Assembly (NCBI GenBank): GCA_963682175.1
Contig: OY821770.1
Span: 12,120,501-12,184,500, forward strand
Direction: 5' to 3'
From: Triglochin maritima
Taxonomy: Eukaryota > Streptophyta > Magnoliopsida > Alismatales > Juncaginaceae
DNA: 64,000 nt
Shown: piece by piece, positions 22,758-34,940 of the stretch
How positions within the stretch are numbered: position 1 is the first letter of the stretch
Layout of the letters: every line of letters starts with the position of its first letter
The notes under the pieces: model-generated
Database searches by the model: none
Told to the model about the DNA's origin: nothing
Seen by the model: only the letters and a program-made list of their open reading frames with translations
Position numbers and translations under genes: made by a program

Positions 22758-24895
22758 TGAAGGGAATGTGTTCTAAAAGTTTTACTTTTAAATGTCAATT
22801 ATTATGAATTGAATGAGAAATCATTTTGTTCCTTGTTTATGTTATTCGTCTTTTAGAAGTGTTAAGGAAGAAGCTCTTGGTCCTTAACCGTAGAGCTCTA
22901 AAAGATATTGGTTTACATAAAACAAAAGATATTCGCAATCATGGTAATCAACATGGAACATTAATTACCGAGTTAAGATTATCGTGTTGGTCATAGATCA
23001 TTGTAGCTCTACAAGTGAGTGACAACACGGGTATGCAAAAGAGGAAAATATTACTTTTGTATACTGAATAGACCTAATAAGTAAAATATTATAGAAATGT
23101 GTTTCTGTGTCATTAATATTTTACTGTGTCTTTGGTCCTTTGATATGAGACTTATATCTGATCACTTAAGGAATACTTAATTAGATCAGTGTCTTGAACT
23201 ATCGATCAGTGTAGTGTAAAGGCATTGGTTGGTTAAGTATAACTTTCGTTGGAGAAGATAGTTAGTCAAAAGATTATCATTTCCCCTCTTAATTGAGTGA
23301 TAATATTAGTGGGCCCCTTGATAAAGCAAAGTTATAATGTGCACAATGTGATTTGAGTTAAGTCACATATTTATAACTAGCTTAAAGAGATCAAGAAATG
23401 AATACTAATACAAAGATGACACAATACTACTTTGTGTGTATTCTTAATATCATGAGGCAAGGGATGGACACAAGTGGTGCACTCCATCACTAAATGGATC
23501 GGGTTTTGGTTCGAGTGGAATTAAGACATCTAACTAATTGGGAGCTATAATTTGTAGCTAGATACCGCTTATAGCTTGTGATATTAAGCTCTTAATATCA
23601 CTGCCAACTTAGTTTAGATCCTCCCATAGGTCACACCGCAAAAACCGTGAAACAAGAAGCTTGATTTTTGGTTCATATGATGTGTCAGGTTTCTCATAGA
23701 AAATATGACACATGTGGTGAACGAGTAAAATCAATTATGTTGTATATAAACATAATTAGAGTCATGATAAATTCATATGATATGCATATATTATGGGGTG
23801 CAATAATTTATTGTTGCATAGGATAATACATTGCATAAGTTGTGAATTTGCAAAAACCCCCCTTAAGTTCAAATTTTGTTGGAAATAAATCCAAAATTTG
23901 AAATAGGCAAAATCGGGTAGAAGTTCGATAATCCGTTATGGTTCGGTCGACCGAAGGATCTATGGATCGGTCAACCGAACGTGGAACGGATAATCGTAAT
24001 TGATTGACCGAACTTGACCAAAGTGCCTGGAGCTTTGGTACGGTGTACCGAACCAGAAACGGTCGACCGAACAATGTCAAGTTCCGATATTTTCGGTTAA
24101 CCGAATAGCACTCGGTTTTAGACGTGAATGGGTCCGATCGGTTAAGGAGAATTTTTCTCCTTAAGATTTGGTCATCCGTCACGTACTCGGTTAAACGATC
24201 GTGACAAATTCGGTTAACCGAGTGGGACTCGGTAAACCGAACAGCGGTCGATTTTCTGCCTTTGATTATTAAGAGATTAATTTGATCGATGGTTGGATTA
24301 GCTCCAAATTTGGTCAAACGTTTTGTGGGTGCATATAATGCATTATGGAATTAGTTTGTGAGAGAAATTGTCATAAAACCGTGGCTTAAGAATAGCCATG
24401 ATTAAGAGTAAGATTGGAACCTATAAATAGGTCCTTATTCTCCCTAATTGGGTTACACGCAATTCAGAAATTATTTTCTCTCCTAATTCATTACTAAAAC
24501 CCACGAAAATTCTCTTAGTTTTCTAAGTCTTTGGAAGGAGAAATCTCAGAGGCTAAGGAAGGGGTTTGTAGCTAGATTATAAGCTTGTTTGGAGATCGAT
24601 TGGCTAGCTCCTTTCTCTCCAACCTTGTTTAGGGTTTCGGTGAACACTCGGAGGCATCCGGCGCAACGAGAAGTGAAGATTGGCTTCCTCAACGTCTCTG
24701 AAACGTCAAGAAGTTTTTGAGAACTTCTAGGTATGAATTTCGGAGTCCCTTTGTGTTTGTTTTAATAAGTTTTTGAAACTAGTTGTTAAAACAAACCGAT
24801 GCATGCATAAATAAATCGAAGAAAATTGTAATAGATCCTTATTATACATGAAAATTCGAAAAATATATATGTATAATTAAATATGAAATCCTACA
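22758..24895 (+). mobile_element. Copia family A solo LTR with TSD TGTAT (plus strand)
   Basis: A 2,138-bp copy of LTR A in the opposite orientation to the left-hand copies. It starts TGAAGGGAATGTG and ends GAAATCCTACA, flanked by TGTAT (22753-22757 and 24896-24900). It interrupts the Gypsy B solo LTR, so it inserted later. The TATA box CTATAAATAG is at 24421-24430. Its palindrome array (23945-24250) is more decayed than those at 2325 and 5311. Confidence 0.93.
23945..24250. repeat. Palindrome array with GGTTAACC variants
   Basis: Exact GGTCGACCG is kept at 23945 and 24061. Other sites have changed to GGTCAACCG (23969), GGTGTACCG (24044), GGTAAACCG (24231) and, twice, to the still-symmetrical GGTTAACCG (24095 and 24212). 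The array ends about 171 bp before the TATA box at 24421. Confidence 0.85.
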
Positions 24896-25085
24896 TGTAT
24901 GACTACTTGTATTTATACTTCCTTGTACTTGATGTAGTCGTACCTTTTGACAACTTTGATGTATTATGGTGCACCTCTTGACTATTTTATGAGTAGTGTT
25001 CCCGCTCTTTTGGGGTCTTGATCCTTTGTGATGATTGTGTTTTAATTTTTAAATTTTCTGATGTGTTTCGGGATGTTACAATTCC

Positions 25086-26200
25086 AACATGCAAACTAAG
25101 TTACTAACAAATCAACACCCACAATCTTTTTGCAAGAGGGCTCCGTAATTTTGTAATCTAGGTCGCATCAAAAGAAGTTAAAAGAAATTGGAGATTAAAA
25201 TTATTACCTTATGAAATTTGAGTGTTTGACCAAATATATCATAAAAGACAACTTTTGCATGCTAAAATTTTATTTATTAATAAGATACTAATCAACCACA
25301 AACAGAAGAACAATGATTGTACGTATTTGGCAAAAGATCTACAATTAATTTCTTGATAATGTAACTTATGTACTTAAACATTATAATATATAGCCTAACA
25401 TGGTATCCAATCTGGGATTGCAACCTAATTCCTATGATACTTTTTCATACCAAAATGACAGATGCTTGTACAAAGGATTCTTGTTTTTTTTCCTATTTGC
25501 TTGTTCCAATTCACACACGGGTGTGGCGTATTGAGATGGGACATATGAGTTCTAAAAAAAAATTGTACATTCACAATCAATGTCAATATCTAAAGTCACC
25601 ACGAGAAGAAAAAACAAATCAAAAAACGTTGGAATAAAAACTTGATTTCGATTGGCATAACCCGTCATCAAAACCACTGCTCATAACCTATGTATTATAA
25701 ACATTTTTGTCGATCGTATTATTGACATTTAATTTTATGATATTAACTCCTTTTTTATTTTTCTTTTCAAACCGACAACAATGATTTGAAAGATGCATGA
25801 TACATACATCATATTGAATTGCATACCTTAATTTCGCGTTACACCAAGTCGATCCACGAGTCGAGAAAATTTTCACACAAACATCTTCAATTGATTAAGC
25901 TAGAGACATGATCGTGTCGGAAATTCTTGGAATCACACAAACATAATAAAACAAGAAAATTTACGTAGGACAGTAACTTCAACCGATTTTTCTACCATGT
26001 CAAGAAAACAGTTGCTGATCTAGCAAATAGAGTTTGACCCCCCCCAAAAAAACGACTGCAATCGTAACAAAAAAAACACAATTCTTTGTCCATTTTGTGA
26101 CGTGTGGTAAACTTATACACAAAGGGCCTTCAAACCACAGGAAATTCATTTTTATATTTATGGAAGATTATTGAAATTGGGCTCATCCTCCAAATATGTA
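25086..26200. other. No gene; old retroelement debris with an LTR-like fragment near 25908
   Basis: AT-rich sequence after the Gypsy B solo LTR. From 25908 about 60 bases (TCGGAAATTCTTGGAATCAC and onward) match the inner end of the 294-bp LTR at 11244. This may be what remains of the other LTR of that old element. No primer binding site is visible beside it. The 3' end and downstream flank of the BRO1 gene begin at the right end. Confidence 0.4.
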
Positions 26201-29200
26201 CTAGTGTTTTTGGGACTCAGCGTATAAACTCTTTGGGGCCTCCCTGTATGCTTGTCCTATTTCGCCAAGGTTGTCGTCGGGTTCATCCCATGCAGGGTCC
26301 CGGCGTGGAAGTTGATAATCATCAGGTTTAAGAGCCAGCGGAAAATCGGGTAACGACGGGGCCGACTCTATCTTACTGCAAAGATGAAGAACTATGTGCC
26401 TAAGTTTGCAAATCATGGGAATAGACAGCTTGGGAAGTATATACTGCAACTGAATTGAAGTTTGCTTACCTTTCATTACTGTAAAGGTCCCACTTAATGC
26501 GCACCTTGGCGGAAGCATCGCTTGGAATCTTGTCCGATATACACTTTAAGGAAGACCAAAGTGGAGGATTTCTGCACACGAGGAAGGATTAATGTCTAAA
26601 CCAAGGACTTCGAGTAAGGTTACCGATACACGAATTTGACAGTAAAAAATGAAAGAGAAATTCAAAATTATTCCGATAGTAATAGTGGTATTCACTACAA
26701 AATTCCTCAATTACAATGTTGCAGATCTTATAGGTCTAGGGTAGGCTAAATAAACTGGGAATACAGGATTCAAATGATGAAATCAACCAGAAAAAGATTA
26801 TTTCAGTACATCACTGCAATAGATAATTCACTAACACTCATAAATGGAACAAGGAAGTCTTCACTTTCAATTTCTAATTTGGGAGATTATGAAGGGGAAA
26901 ATAGCATAAAATTTAACAACATATGGGCTCCTAAATCATATACGATAAAATTACTTAAGATTCTGTAGTAAACCTTGATGTTGGGAGTGTTGAATGGAAT
27001 GTTTGCCCGGCTTCCTTACACTCTCTGAGAAACTCCTCTGCGAAAACAAGAGCAGCTACAGCCAAAGCATGAGATTTTTCTGTATTGCCTTCATTGAGGA
27101 TGAGACCGTGATAATAATACGATGCGGCCTGGTAGACACGAGAAGCTTTCTGATCAATGTCATACACATATGCAACACTAAGGAACTGCAATAATCTTTT
27201 CATTTTTCTATAGATTAGTTGCTTTCAAAGGCAAGATTGGCGTCAATTTATTATCTAAAGAGTGGATAAGCAAAATATTACAACCCAGTCAGACAAAAAT
27301 CATATCAAAATTGTAGGTAAACAGTAGCTATCAATGCATAAACTAATTGCCGAATTGATGCTTGGGCGTGACTTTGGACAGAAAGATCGCGTCAACTAAC
27401 ACCTAAACTTTCGAAACCATAGTAGTAGAAAAGGAAACCAGCTATACTGCAAACTTTTAAAGACAGTAAGACAGTATGTAACACAAGCTTGTAAGTGCAA
27501 CGCAAAGTTCTGAAGACGAAAGAAAGACTTAGGTACTGATTAGAGAAAGAAACCAAAGTTATGATACCTTTGCTTCTGAAGATTTCCACTTCAGAAAAAG
27601 AATATGTTTTTTGCCCCAACCTTGTCCCAGACCAATCCTGGTGAGGTTATCAAGAGCCTGTAAACCAACATTCAGGTAATCAATCTGAGGGTGTGCGGAA
27701 GATTAAAACATAGGCAAAAACTCAAATTGTGATGCCATCAGAGGTCAAATAATACCAAAACAAAACTACCAAGAAAAGGTTGGAAAATATGGAGACAAAT
27801 CTTTTGTAAGAATGATAAGTTATATGGTTATGAGAACTAAATGGGACTCATATAATTCAGTGTAGGTGTAGATTTAAAGCCTATCACAGAAGATGGTTTA
27901 GTATTGGTTAAAAATTTAAAAGTTGGACACTAGAATTTTAGTACGGCTCAATGTACAGAGTTAAAAAAAAATTCAGAGCAGCAGACCTTGTATTAAGATA
28001 CAAGTACTGATACAATGATTCTATTAAATCGTATAATAATAGGACATCAACAATAACATAACAAAACATAGGATCGTTGTAGCATATAGCCATCAATACC
28101 TGACTCCAATACTTCACCATCTCGCATGCTAATCTTCTTTTGACAGCCAATGTAGCTTTTGGACTATCAATTGCCATCCCGAGCTGAATATATACCACCT
28201 AGGTTGACAAAGGAATAATTTAATAGGGTTAAAATTGGTGGTCTCACTCATGAATTTTACTATGGCTACGATTTTTTGACACTGAAAAGATATTCATCTG
28301 AGAAAGGGTTGAAATTTAAGTTGCAAGTGCATATTTACAATCTAAGATAGAAATCCAAATAATTGAAGGAACTTCACTAGAATCTTATAATGCTTAATTG
28401 ACCAGCCTTGATAATTAAGTCAGTCACTGAGAGACATCACAGCTAATTATCAAACCCCATTTTTTTGTCAATTCGCTCAAGAAAATTAAAAAAAACTTCA
28501 CTATGTAGCTTGATTTATAACAGTAAACAAATCAGTATTCACATTTTACTCAAATATAAAGTCAAACTGGCTTGCATAAGCCAATCCAACAGTTCCAACA
28601 AACTTGACTCAATGGCACACTTATAACTCAACAATTGACATCTTATCAAAATCCCCAATGGTGCTTATAACTCAACAATTGACCAAGAACTCATACATAT
28701 TAAGGTCTCATAGAGGTGCAAAATCAACAGAAAACTCACAATAACAATCTAATCATTTTAGATACACCGATTTATTTCAACTTTTATATGACAAAACAAG
28801 GTCATGCAAACAAATTCTGTTTTCATTTTAAATCCTTAACAATTTCCAAAAAAACATTGTAAGAAAAATAACACGAATTTTCCAACTGATGACCAAAATA
28901 GTAAGACATAAAAAATAATCCACATGAATAAGTTACAACATTGATCACTGAAGAATTGGTTGAATTTTTATGCCAAGTTATTTCAAAGTACATGTCTAAT
29001 ACCTGGCCTAGTGCCTGCAGACAAAGGGCTTGTAGCACTTCCTCTGTTAAGTCCAATGGAAGATTTTTCCTAAATTTGTGGTAACATAAAATAATAAAAC
29101 AAATAAACATACTATCCATTGCGGACAAGAAGAATATTTGGCAAAAAAAGTATGTGGAAAAACTAGAAAAAACAGTTTTGCAGTTAATTTTTTTCATTCA

Positions 29201-30522
29201 TAATTGAAGCAGTAGATGAATAACTTTGGAACCTTGATTGATTGGTCATTTGAGGGAGAACAACTCGGACAGCACAATCCAAATACCCGGCACCCTTCAA
29301 TAAGACATCTACACTTTTACGTCGGGCTTCTGCAACAAATGGAAACAACAAAATTATATTACTTGCTGCCACAAACTAGTTTACTATGCAAGAATGGAAC
29401 CACAACAATATTAACATAACTGAAGTCAAGGAAGTGGTAGTTAAAATAACTTCACAAGGAAAACCAAATGGTAGTAGCTTCTCAAACATATATTAGGTTG
29501 TTCCAACCACAACATGATGCATTTCAGCAAACTCATGCCTGTTTAACCAAAAAATAACAGTTAAAAGGCAATGTAATGACACCACAAAGTGCTGGTTATT
29601 ACCCCAATTTTATGATCCCAATAAAGGCAAGATGAAACGACACTGAGAAAAGATCATGTGTACCTTCAACAAAATTGCAAAACTATGTGCCCCATTACAA
29701 ATAATACAGATGTACAACAGTTGAAAGCCCACCTTCTGATAGCTTTGATTGATAACCATCACTGCTTTTGGTGAGAAGCAATGAATTGGCCTCTGATAAG
29801 CAAAGTGTCGCCATCAAATGTAAAACTGATAGTACCTCATACCATGCATTAGCCATGGTGGCCTCCTGAAAAGATTATCAGATAAAATCAGCTATAGTCA
29901 AGAGAAATCATGATATTGGCATTTAGCACACAACCAAACCTCAAAATCATCCTCATTGTTGATCCACACAAATGGAACACAGTCATGTAGCTGAGCTCCT
30001 GGATAAAGCAATTATACAACCATCCATAGTTAGATAATCCAAGTTAAAGTAGGCAATGTGTATATGTAAATCTGTACAACTGCATATTTATAGCTCAAAA
30101 TTTAATACTACCATCTTTAACCAATCCAAGCAAGACAGGCAAGTAGTCTTCCAGAGACTGAAGAAGATCGGAGAAGGATGAACCCCCTTCAAACATCAAT
30201 AAGATTCACTATGAGGATAATATCCAACGTTTGTAACCAAGAAATGAATTAGGAACAGTAGATTGAACAGACCATGTTGTGTAGCCGCTCGGCGCTTTGG
30301 CTTCATGGCAACAGGTGCTTCCTGGGCAGCCATGACAACTATACGAGTTCTAAGAGCCGAAAGCCGCTCGACCAAGCTCGCAAGTAGACCATTTCTTAGT
30401 GGTGAGAAGTTAACACTCTTGGGAACACGTAGTCCAGGAACGAAAACAGCAATTTCTCCAACATGACTGAGCCTTTTCCTGTTCCGTCTTGGTTTCTCGG
30501 GTACTGATGCAATGCATCCCAT
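26201..30522 (-). CDS. BRO1-domain protein (plant BROX-like), 11 coding exons
   Basis: Predicted 433-residue protein. Coding exons on the minus strand: 30522-30273, 30186-30112, 29998-29940, 29865-29733, 29329-29233, 29069-29003, 28198-28100, 27657-27568, 27128-26974, 26571-26470 and 26375-26201. All have GT...AG junctions and the phases join without a stop. It starts MGCIASVPEK; Gly2 and Cys3 suit N-myristoylation and palmitoylation. Diagnostic blocks in order are VFVPGLRVPK, SDLLQSLEDYLPVLLGL, WYEVLSVLHLM, GAGYLDCAV, EEVLQALCLQALGQ, IQLGMAIDS, TLAVKRRLACEMVKYW, YYYHGLILNEGNTEKSHA and SLPDFPLALKPDDYQLP. These match the short plant BRO1-like proteins annotated as endosomal targeting, known from Arabidopsis. 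BRO1 domains bind ESCRT-III subunits on endosomes, so a membrane-trafficking role is likely by family. The exon 9 acceptor (before AASYYY) was chosen by homology; an upstream AG would add residues. Confidence 0.9.
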
Positions 30523-32075
30523 TTCTCAAATTCCTGAGGAACAGAGTACCAACATAATTATATGAGAAAACCAAAAGGATGGGAATTCATCCCTGTAAGA
30601 GCTTGTAAGGTATAGGCAATTGAATGGCGTCAACAAAATTAATTGCTGAAGCCATCACACTAAAAAGTCAGTGATCAGAAAGGCTTTGCGATTCGTTAAT
30701 TACCATGTCACGTGAAAAATCAATTGAAATATGAGAATATCTGACCCTTCACTACCCAAGAAGCTAAGAAAATAGACAATGGCATTAACGGAACGTTGGA
30801 ATCTAACCACGGTATTGGATCGAAATTAACAGGCACATCATTAGCTAATCACTCAGAATTTTCTTTACCTATAAAAGCTAGAAGCCAATCAAGCGTCACG
30901 ACTCTGCTAGATTCCTCTGCACAGAAGTGCACACAATTAAAAGAGTAGAACATGAACAAAAAGAGGAAATATGATAGTCACAAATAGCAATTGCAACTTT
31001 TACTTTTCCCCAACCAAAAGGTGCACGAGATGTTAAACTTCATGTGCAAAATCTAATATCCACTAAAAAGACAAATCTTAGAAGGAAAGCAACACAAGTA
31101 GCCTAGTCAAAAGAAGGTGGCAACCAAAAACCAGGCACCACTTGGACATCTAAAACAGGATAAATTAAAAAAGATTTAGATGACTTAGCCAAGAATAGAC
31201 CGAAAATTACGATCAGATAAGCAAACCACGAAATGAACGAGCAAAACACAATCCCAAACTGCCAAACACAAAACTATATATAAAAAACAAACTTTGAATT
31301 GTGGGTAGAAGCATAAGGAAAACAGGGAATTACAAAGCAACACAATCCGAAATCCTTGAGTCAAACAGAAATTAAACCGCAGCCATCAGAAAGCAAGCTA
31401 AGCAGGATAACTCCAAACCAAGTCACCACAAAAACACACAATCTAATAAATCCAACCGCGGCCATCGAAAATCGCTAGTCAAACAGGATAACTGCAAACC
31501 AAGACACCTCGAAATATTTCAAACCACCAAAACCACAATCAACCAAATCTACATTCAAAAATAAAAAAATAAAAATCACGCCAGAAATTGTATGGAAAAA
31601 AAAGGAAATAGAGCAAAACACAATCCAAAAACCTCAACCATCAAAAAAATCGAACCGCAGCCGAGCAATACTCACTTGAATCCACCAAAATCCAAAAATC
31701 CTGCACTCGACAAAACAAAAACAAACAAAAACCAACTTGCAGCAACAAATCCTAAGAAAACAGCGAATTACAGAGAGAACACAATCCCAAAAAAGAAAAG
31801 AAAAACGGCAAAAACCGTCAGAATTAAAAACAAAAGATGAAAAATCAACGAAAACTAATCCCAACCAAACTCAGGATCAGATAACGCCCCCAAATCCCCA
31901 GACCAGAAGGAAGAAAAACGTGGAATTACATAGCGGAGCGATATCATCTCCCACGGACGGATCGGGAAAACCAAACCCTAGCCTAGCCTAGGGTTGGGGA
32001 AGGAGCGGGAGTGGAGTGGAAAGGAGTATTTATTAATAAATAGGTTGGCGTTGGTTCGAGCGAGCGAGCGAATCA
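30523..32075 (-). other. 5' leader and probable leader intron of the BRO1 gene
   Basis: About 1.4 kb separates the start codon from the TATA box. The distal part (about 31900-32070) is GC-richer and exon-like, and the rest is AT-rich with no ORF of interest, so I infer at least one leader intron. The ORFs at 31592-31991 and their antisense partners are low-complexity K/T/N-rich shadows. Confidence 0.5.
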
Positions 32076-32095
32076 ACAGGTGGAGTGGAGGGCGG

Positions 32096-32104
32096 CCTTT
32101 TATA
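32096..32104 (-). promoter_or_regulatory. TATA box of the BRO1 gene
   Basis: The minus strand reads TATAAAAGG, a near-consensus TATA box, in a GC-rich context upstream of the probable leader exon. Transcription would be expected to start near 32070. Confidence 0.65.
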
Positions 32105-32252
32105 GCCCGGAATGAACAACAATCATGACTGCTTCACATTATTTACTCTACTGTTTGTCTGTTCCCTCGTGATTGATGCTCAATTATCTTCTTTTTTTTC
32201 ATCTTTACTATTATTTGGTTTTGTCCAGCACTACACAAGGTCAGATGAATTA

Positions 32253-32664
32253 GAACACCCTTAACGGTGCTCTCTGGTGTCGGGTCTCCCTCACACCCGA
32301 CTTAGGGGTGGACCTGGGTTGGCCACGTGGCCAACCTGGGTTGGTTTTTCTTTTTTCTTTCATTTTTGGTTTTTTATTTGATATTTAATATATAATTAAT
32401 ATGTTATAGTAATTTATATAATTAGAATTTATCCGTGAAAATTAAAATAAATGTAAATAATTAATCGAAATTAGTAAAAAATAATGTAAGTAATTAAAGA
32501 AAATTAGTAAGATAAAGAAGAAAAAATTTAGTAAAATAAAACACACGAATTTACTAAGTTTCACCCAAAAACACATTACTAACCCAAAAAATCGATAGAG
32601 ATTTACTAATAATGTCGCTCGCTCACCGGGAAACGAGACATCGACCAACCTGTCACGGTGGGCA
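32253..32664. mobile_element. MITE, PIF/Harbinger-like, TSD TTA
   Basis: Begins GAACACCCTTAACGGTG after TTA (32250-32252) and ends CACGGTGGGCA before TTA (32665-32667). The ends are imperfect inverted repeats and the middle is AT-rich. It resembles the other TWA-flanked elements of this window. It is 412 bp, with no coding capacity. Confidence 0.5.
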
Positions 32665-32669
32665 TTATA

Positions 32670-34400
32670 ATGTAAAGATAACCCAAATAAAGAAAATTAA
32701 ATTAAGATAAACTGTTTAACAAGCAAATTCATAAGAGTACTAATTCCATAACTGGAAATGTGAAGGAAATGTACTAACCAAATACATCATTCTAAATTAA
32801 GTTAAATTGATTAACAAGAAAGTACGTAACTAAACCAAATTTGCACAATATTGCACAACATGATCGTGGGGGACAAACGCGACTCTTAGATTTAATTTTG
32901 TTAAATGTACTTAGATGATCGTGGAAGGAATGCAAGTTAATTTTGTTTGTAATATGATGCAACGCATATATTGCATCATATGTCTCTCATTTAGATTAAT
33001 TTTATATCAATAAATGCTACTAAGGTATGTGTTTAGTCTTATTTACAGAATACAGGGACCTGAATGCAAATTACCCATATCCCTAACATAAATGCGTGCC
33101 AGAGACTCACTTCTGTCATAAAGACCAAGTTCAAGATTATCGGGATTCAAATGGAAATTCATCCAAGCATAAAAGCATTCAAGGACCTAATTGCAAAAAG
33201 GCCAAGGACTTAAGCACAAAAGTAGTCAGGGACTGAATTGCAAAAAGTCGCGGACCCGACTGCAATTAAAGCACCAAAATATTATCTTGGAGAAATTCTA
33301 AAGAAAAATCAATTTGGATCTCCAAATATATGAAGGAATTAATTCGGAGCTCAAAAGAAAGGAAAGAAATCATCCATACGTGCAAAGGATATTGAAATCA
33401 TACCATAAACACACAGGAAAAATCCGGATTAAATCAACGCATATATTGCGGCGAAATTGCCGCATCCTACGTGTATTGTGCGGCGGAAACGCCGCCCCCT
33501 TGTGGATCCGTGGCTCCGGATTTTGTCCAGTCGTGTTTCGCCACATGTACTTTCCTATTTTATACCTAGGTCCCTTGTATCGGCTATAAATAGCCCTGAA
33601 ACGTTGTGTAGAGGATGTTCTTAGTTTTATGTTCTTAATTTTAGTCTTAGTTTTTGTTCCAAATTTTAGTAATAAAATTCTGTTCTTTTAATTCTTGTTT
33701 TTAGTTTTTTTTTTTGTTTCTCTAGGACTTCTTCTCCTTCCCTCCATCCATGAGTTTCTAACTCTCTCCAAAGGGTGGGGTGACAGATTTAGGGTGATGA
33801 GAAGAAGAATAAAGTTATTATTTTAATTTCGTGTTAGTATATTTTGATTACTTGAGTTTATGTTGAGTCATTTATCATGTAATGCTTTATAACTAATATG
33901 ATTTATTATAAGTTTCAGAAATCTCTAATCTAAACCCGATATCTAAACCTCCAGCCACTGGACTCTCATCCATCTTTACTTTATTTTTAATTTGTTTTTG
34001 TTGTTCTTGTTTTAGAAAATAATTAAAAACCAAAAATCTCAAACCAAACTTATTTCTCTCTCTTTCTTTCCCTAATCGAAAATCACAAAATAACAATATC
34101 TCTCCCTCCTTGTGTTCGACCCGTATTTGCCACGTCTTCATTGACGTCGTGCACTTGCGGTATAAATTTAATTCTCATCATAATACGTATTGTAATAATT
34201 TAATTTAAAATTATCAAATTATGTAATTGTTGAATTTTAATTAAATCTAATTTTTCAAAATTATTTGGCAATTAGCGTAATTTAAATAGATTAAGTCACT
34301 GTAGAAATAATTTATTTAGTAGTTTGTGTATTTTGTGATGGAATAGAAAATGAGGTAAAAAATGATGTGGATGAGAGAGTGTGTTGAAAGTGAGGTTTGG
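32670..34400 (+). mobile_element. LTR-like segment with TATA box and GC hairpins; boundaries unclear
   Basis: Non-coding. From 33056 to 33265 a phrase like GGGACTGAATTGCAAAAA recurs five times in diverged form. Two GC hairpins follow (33448-33495), then TATAAATAG near 33585, then a T-rich stretch with AATAAAA near 33671, and a conserved-looking block CTCCATCCATGAGTTTCTAA near 33744. This order resembles U3-R-U5 of a Gypsy-type LTR on the plus strand, but I could not fix TG/CA ends or a TSD. Confidence 0.4.
33448..33495. repeat. Pair of GCGGCG hairpins
   Basis: GCGGCGAAATTGCCGC (33448-33463) and GCGGCGGAAACGCCGC (33480-33495) are two GC palindromes. The second has perfect 6-bp arms and a GAAA loop. 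They are 16 bases apart and about 90 bp upstream of a TATA-like box. Confidence 0.7.
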
Positions 34401-34405
34401 ATTAA

Positions 34406-34940
34406 GACCAACCTTAACAACTACTGTTGACCCGGGCAGTACTGTAGACCGCCCGGCCACGTAGGCCAAAAGGGTGGGTGGGGGCACGTGCCTCCCCCCT
34501 CATTTGTTATTTTTTTAATATTTAAATATGTAAAAATATGCTAATAATTATTTTAACAATTATTTTAAATCATTTTTTAAATTATTATTTTATGAAAATT
34601 TGTTTTTTATTTCTTTATATTTTTAAAAAAAATAATTTTTTGTGTGTTTTGTTCAAAATTGATACCCAAATGATGCAGAAAGGAGGAGAGAATGTAGGGC
34701 GCTTAAATTATTTTTGGGTGCGATTAAAGAAAATTTTGGGGGTTGGTTTGTCCTGACGTGGCAGAGAGAAAAGTTGATGTGGCTAAAAGAGAAAACATGG
34801 CGTCCAGGAAGGGCCCGGGCGCTATTAATGATGGTCAAGGAGTGAAAAATGGGTTGGGTTGAGGGTGGGTTGCATAGTGTTTTTCGCTGACGTGGCAGAA
34901 AGAGAAACTGAACTGGGGGATTTTGGGTTGTGGATGCTCT
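34406..34940. mobile_element. MITE, PIF/Harbinger-like
   Basis: Begins GACCAACCTTAACAACT after TAA and ends GTGGATGCTC before TTA. The termini are similar to the elements at 41784 and 49777. The interior has two GACGTGGCAGAGAGAAA-like phrases found in the family. No coding capacity. Confidence 0.5.

Larger units (their letters stand above)
20705..25080 (+). mobile_element. Gypsy family B solo LTR with TSD ATTCC, split by a Copia A solo LTR
   Basis: Starts TGTTATATCCCTAACC and ends CGGGATGTTACA, flanked by ATTCC (20700-20704 and 25081-25085). Without the inserted Copia A solo LTR and one TSD copy (22758-24900) it is about 2,233 bp. It is collinear with 45999-48216; shared blocks include GTGTCAACTCT, AACCCGTGTCCTCGC and GGGACGTGTC. 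There is no internal region, so it is solo. The palindrome array is at 21246-21777 and a TATA-like TATTATAG at 21947-21954. Several ORFs over 100 codons occur but are GC-rich LTR sequence, not genes. Confidence 0.9.

Noticed and set aside
31592..31991. K/T/N-rich ORFs on both strands upstream of the BRO1 start codon
   Set aside because: Low-complexity translations of the leader region. They have no homology and no support as a separate gene.
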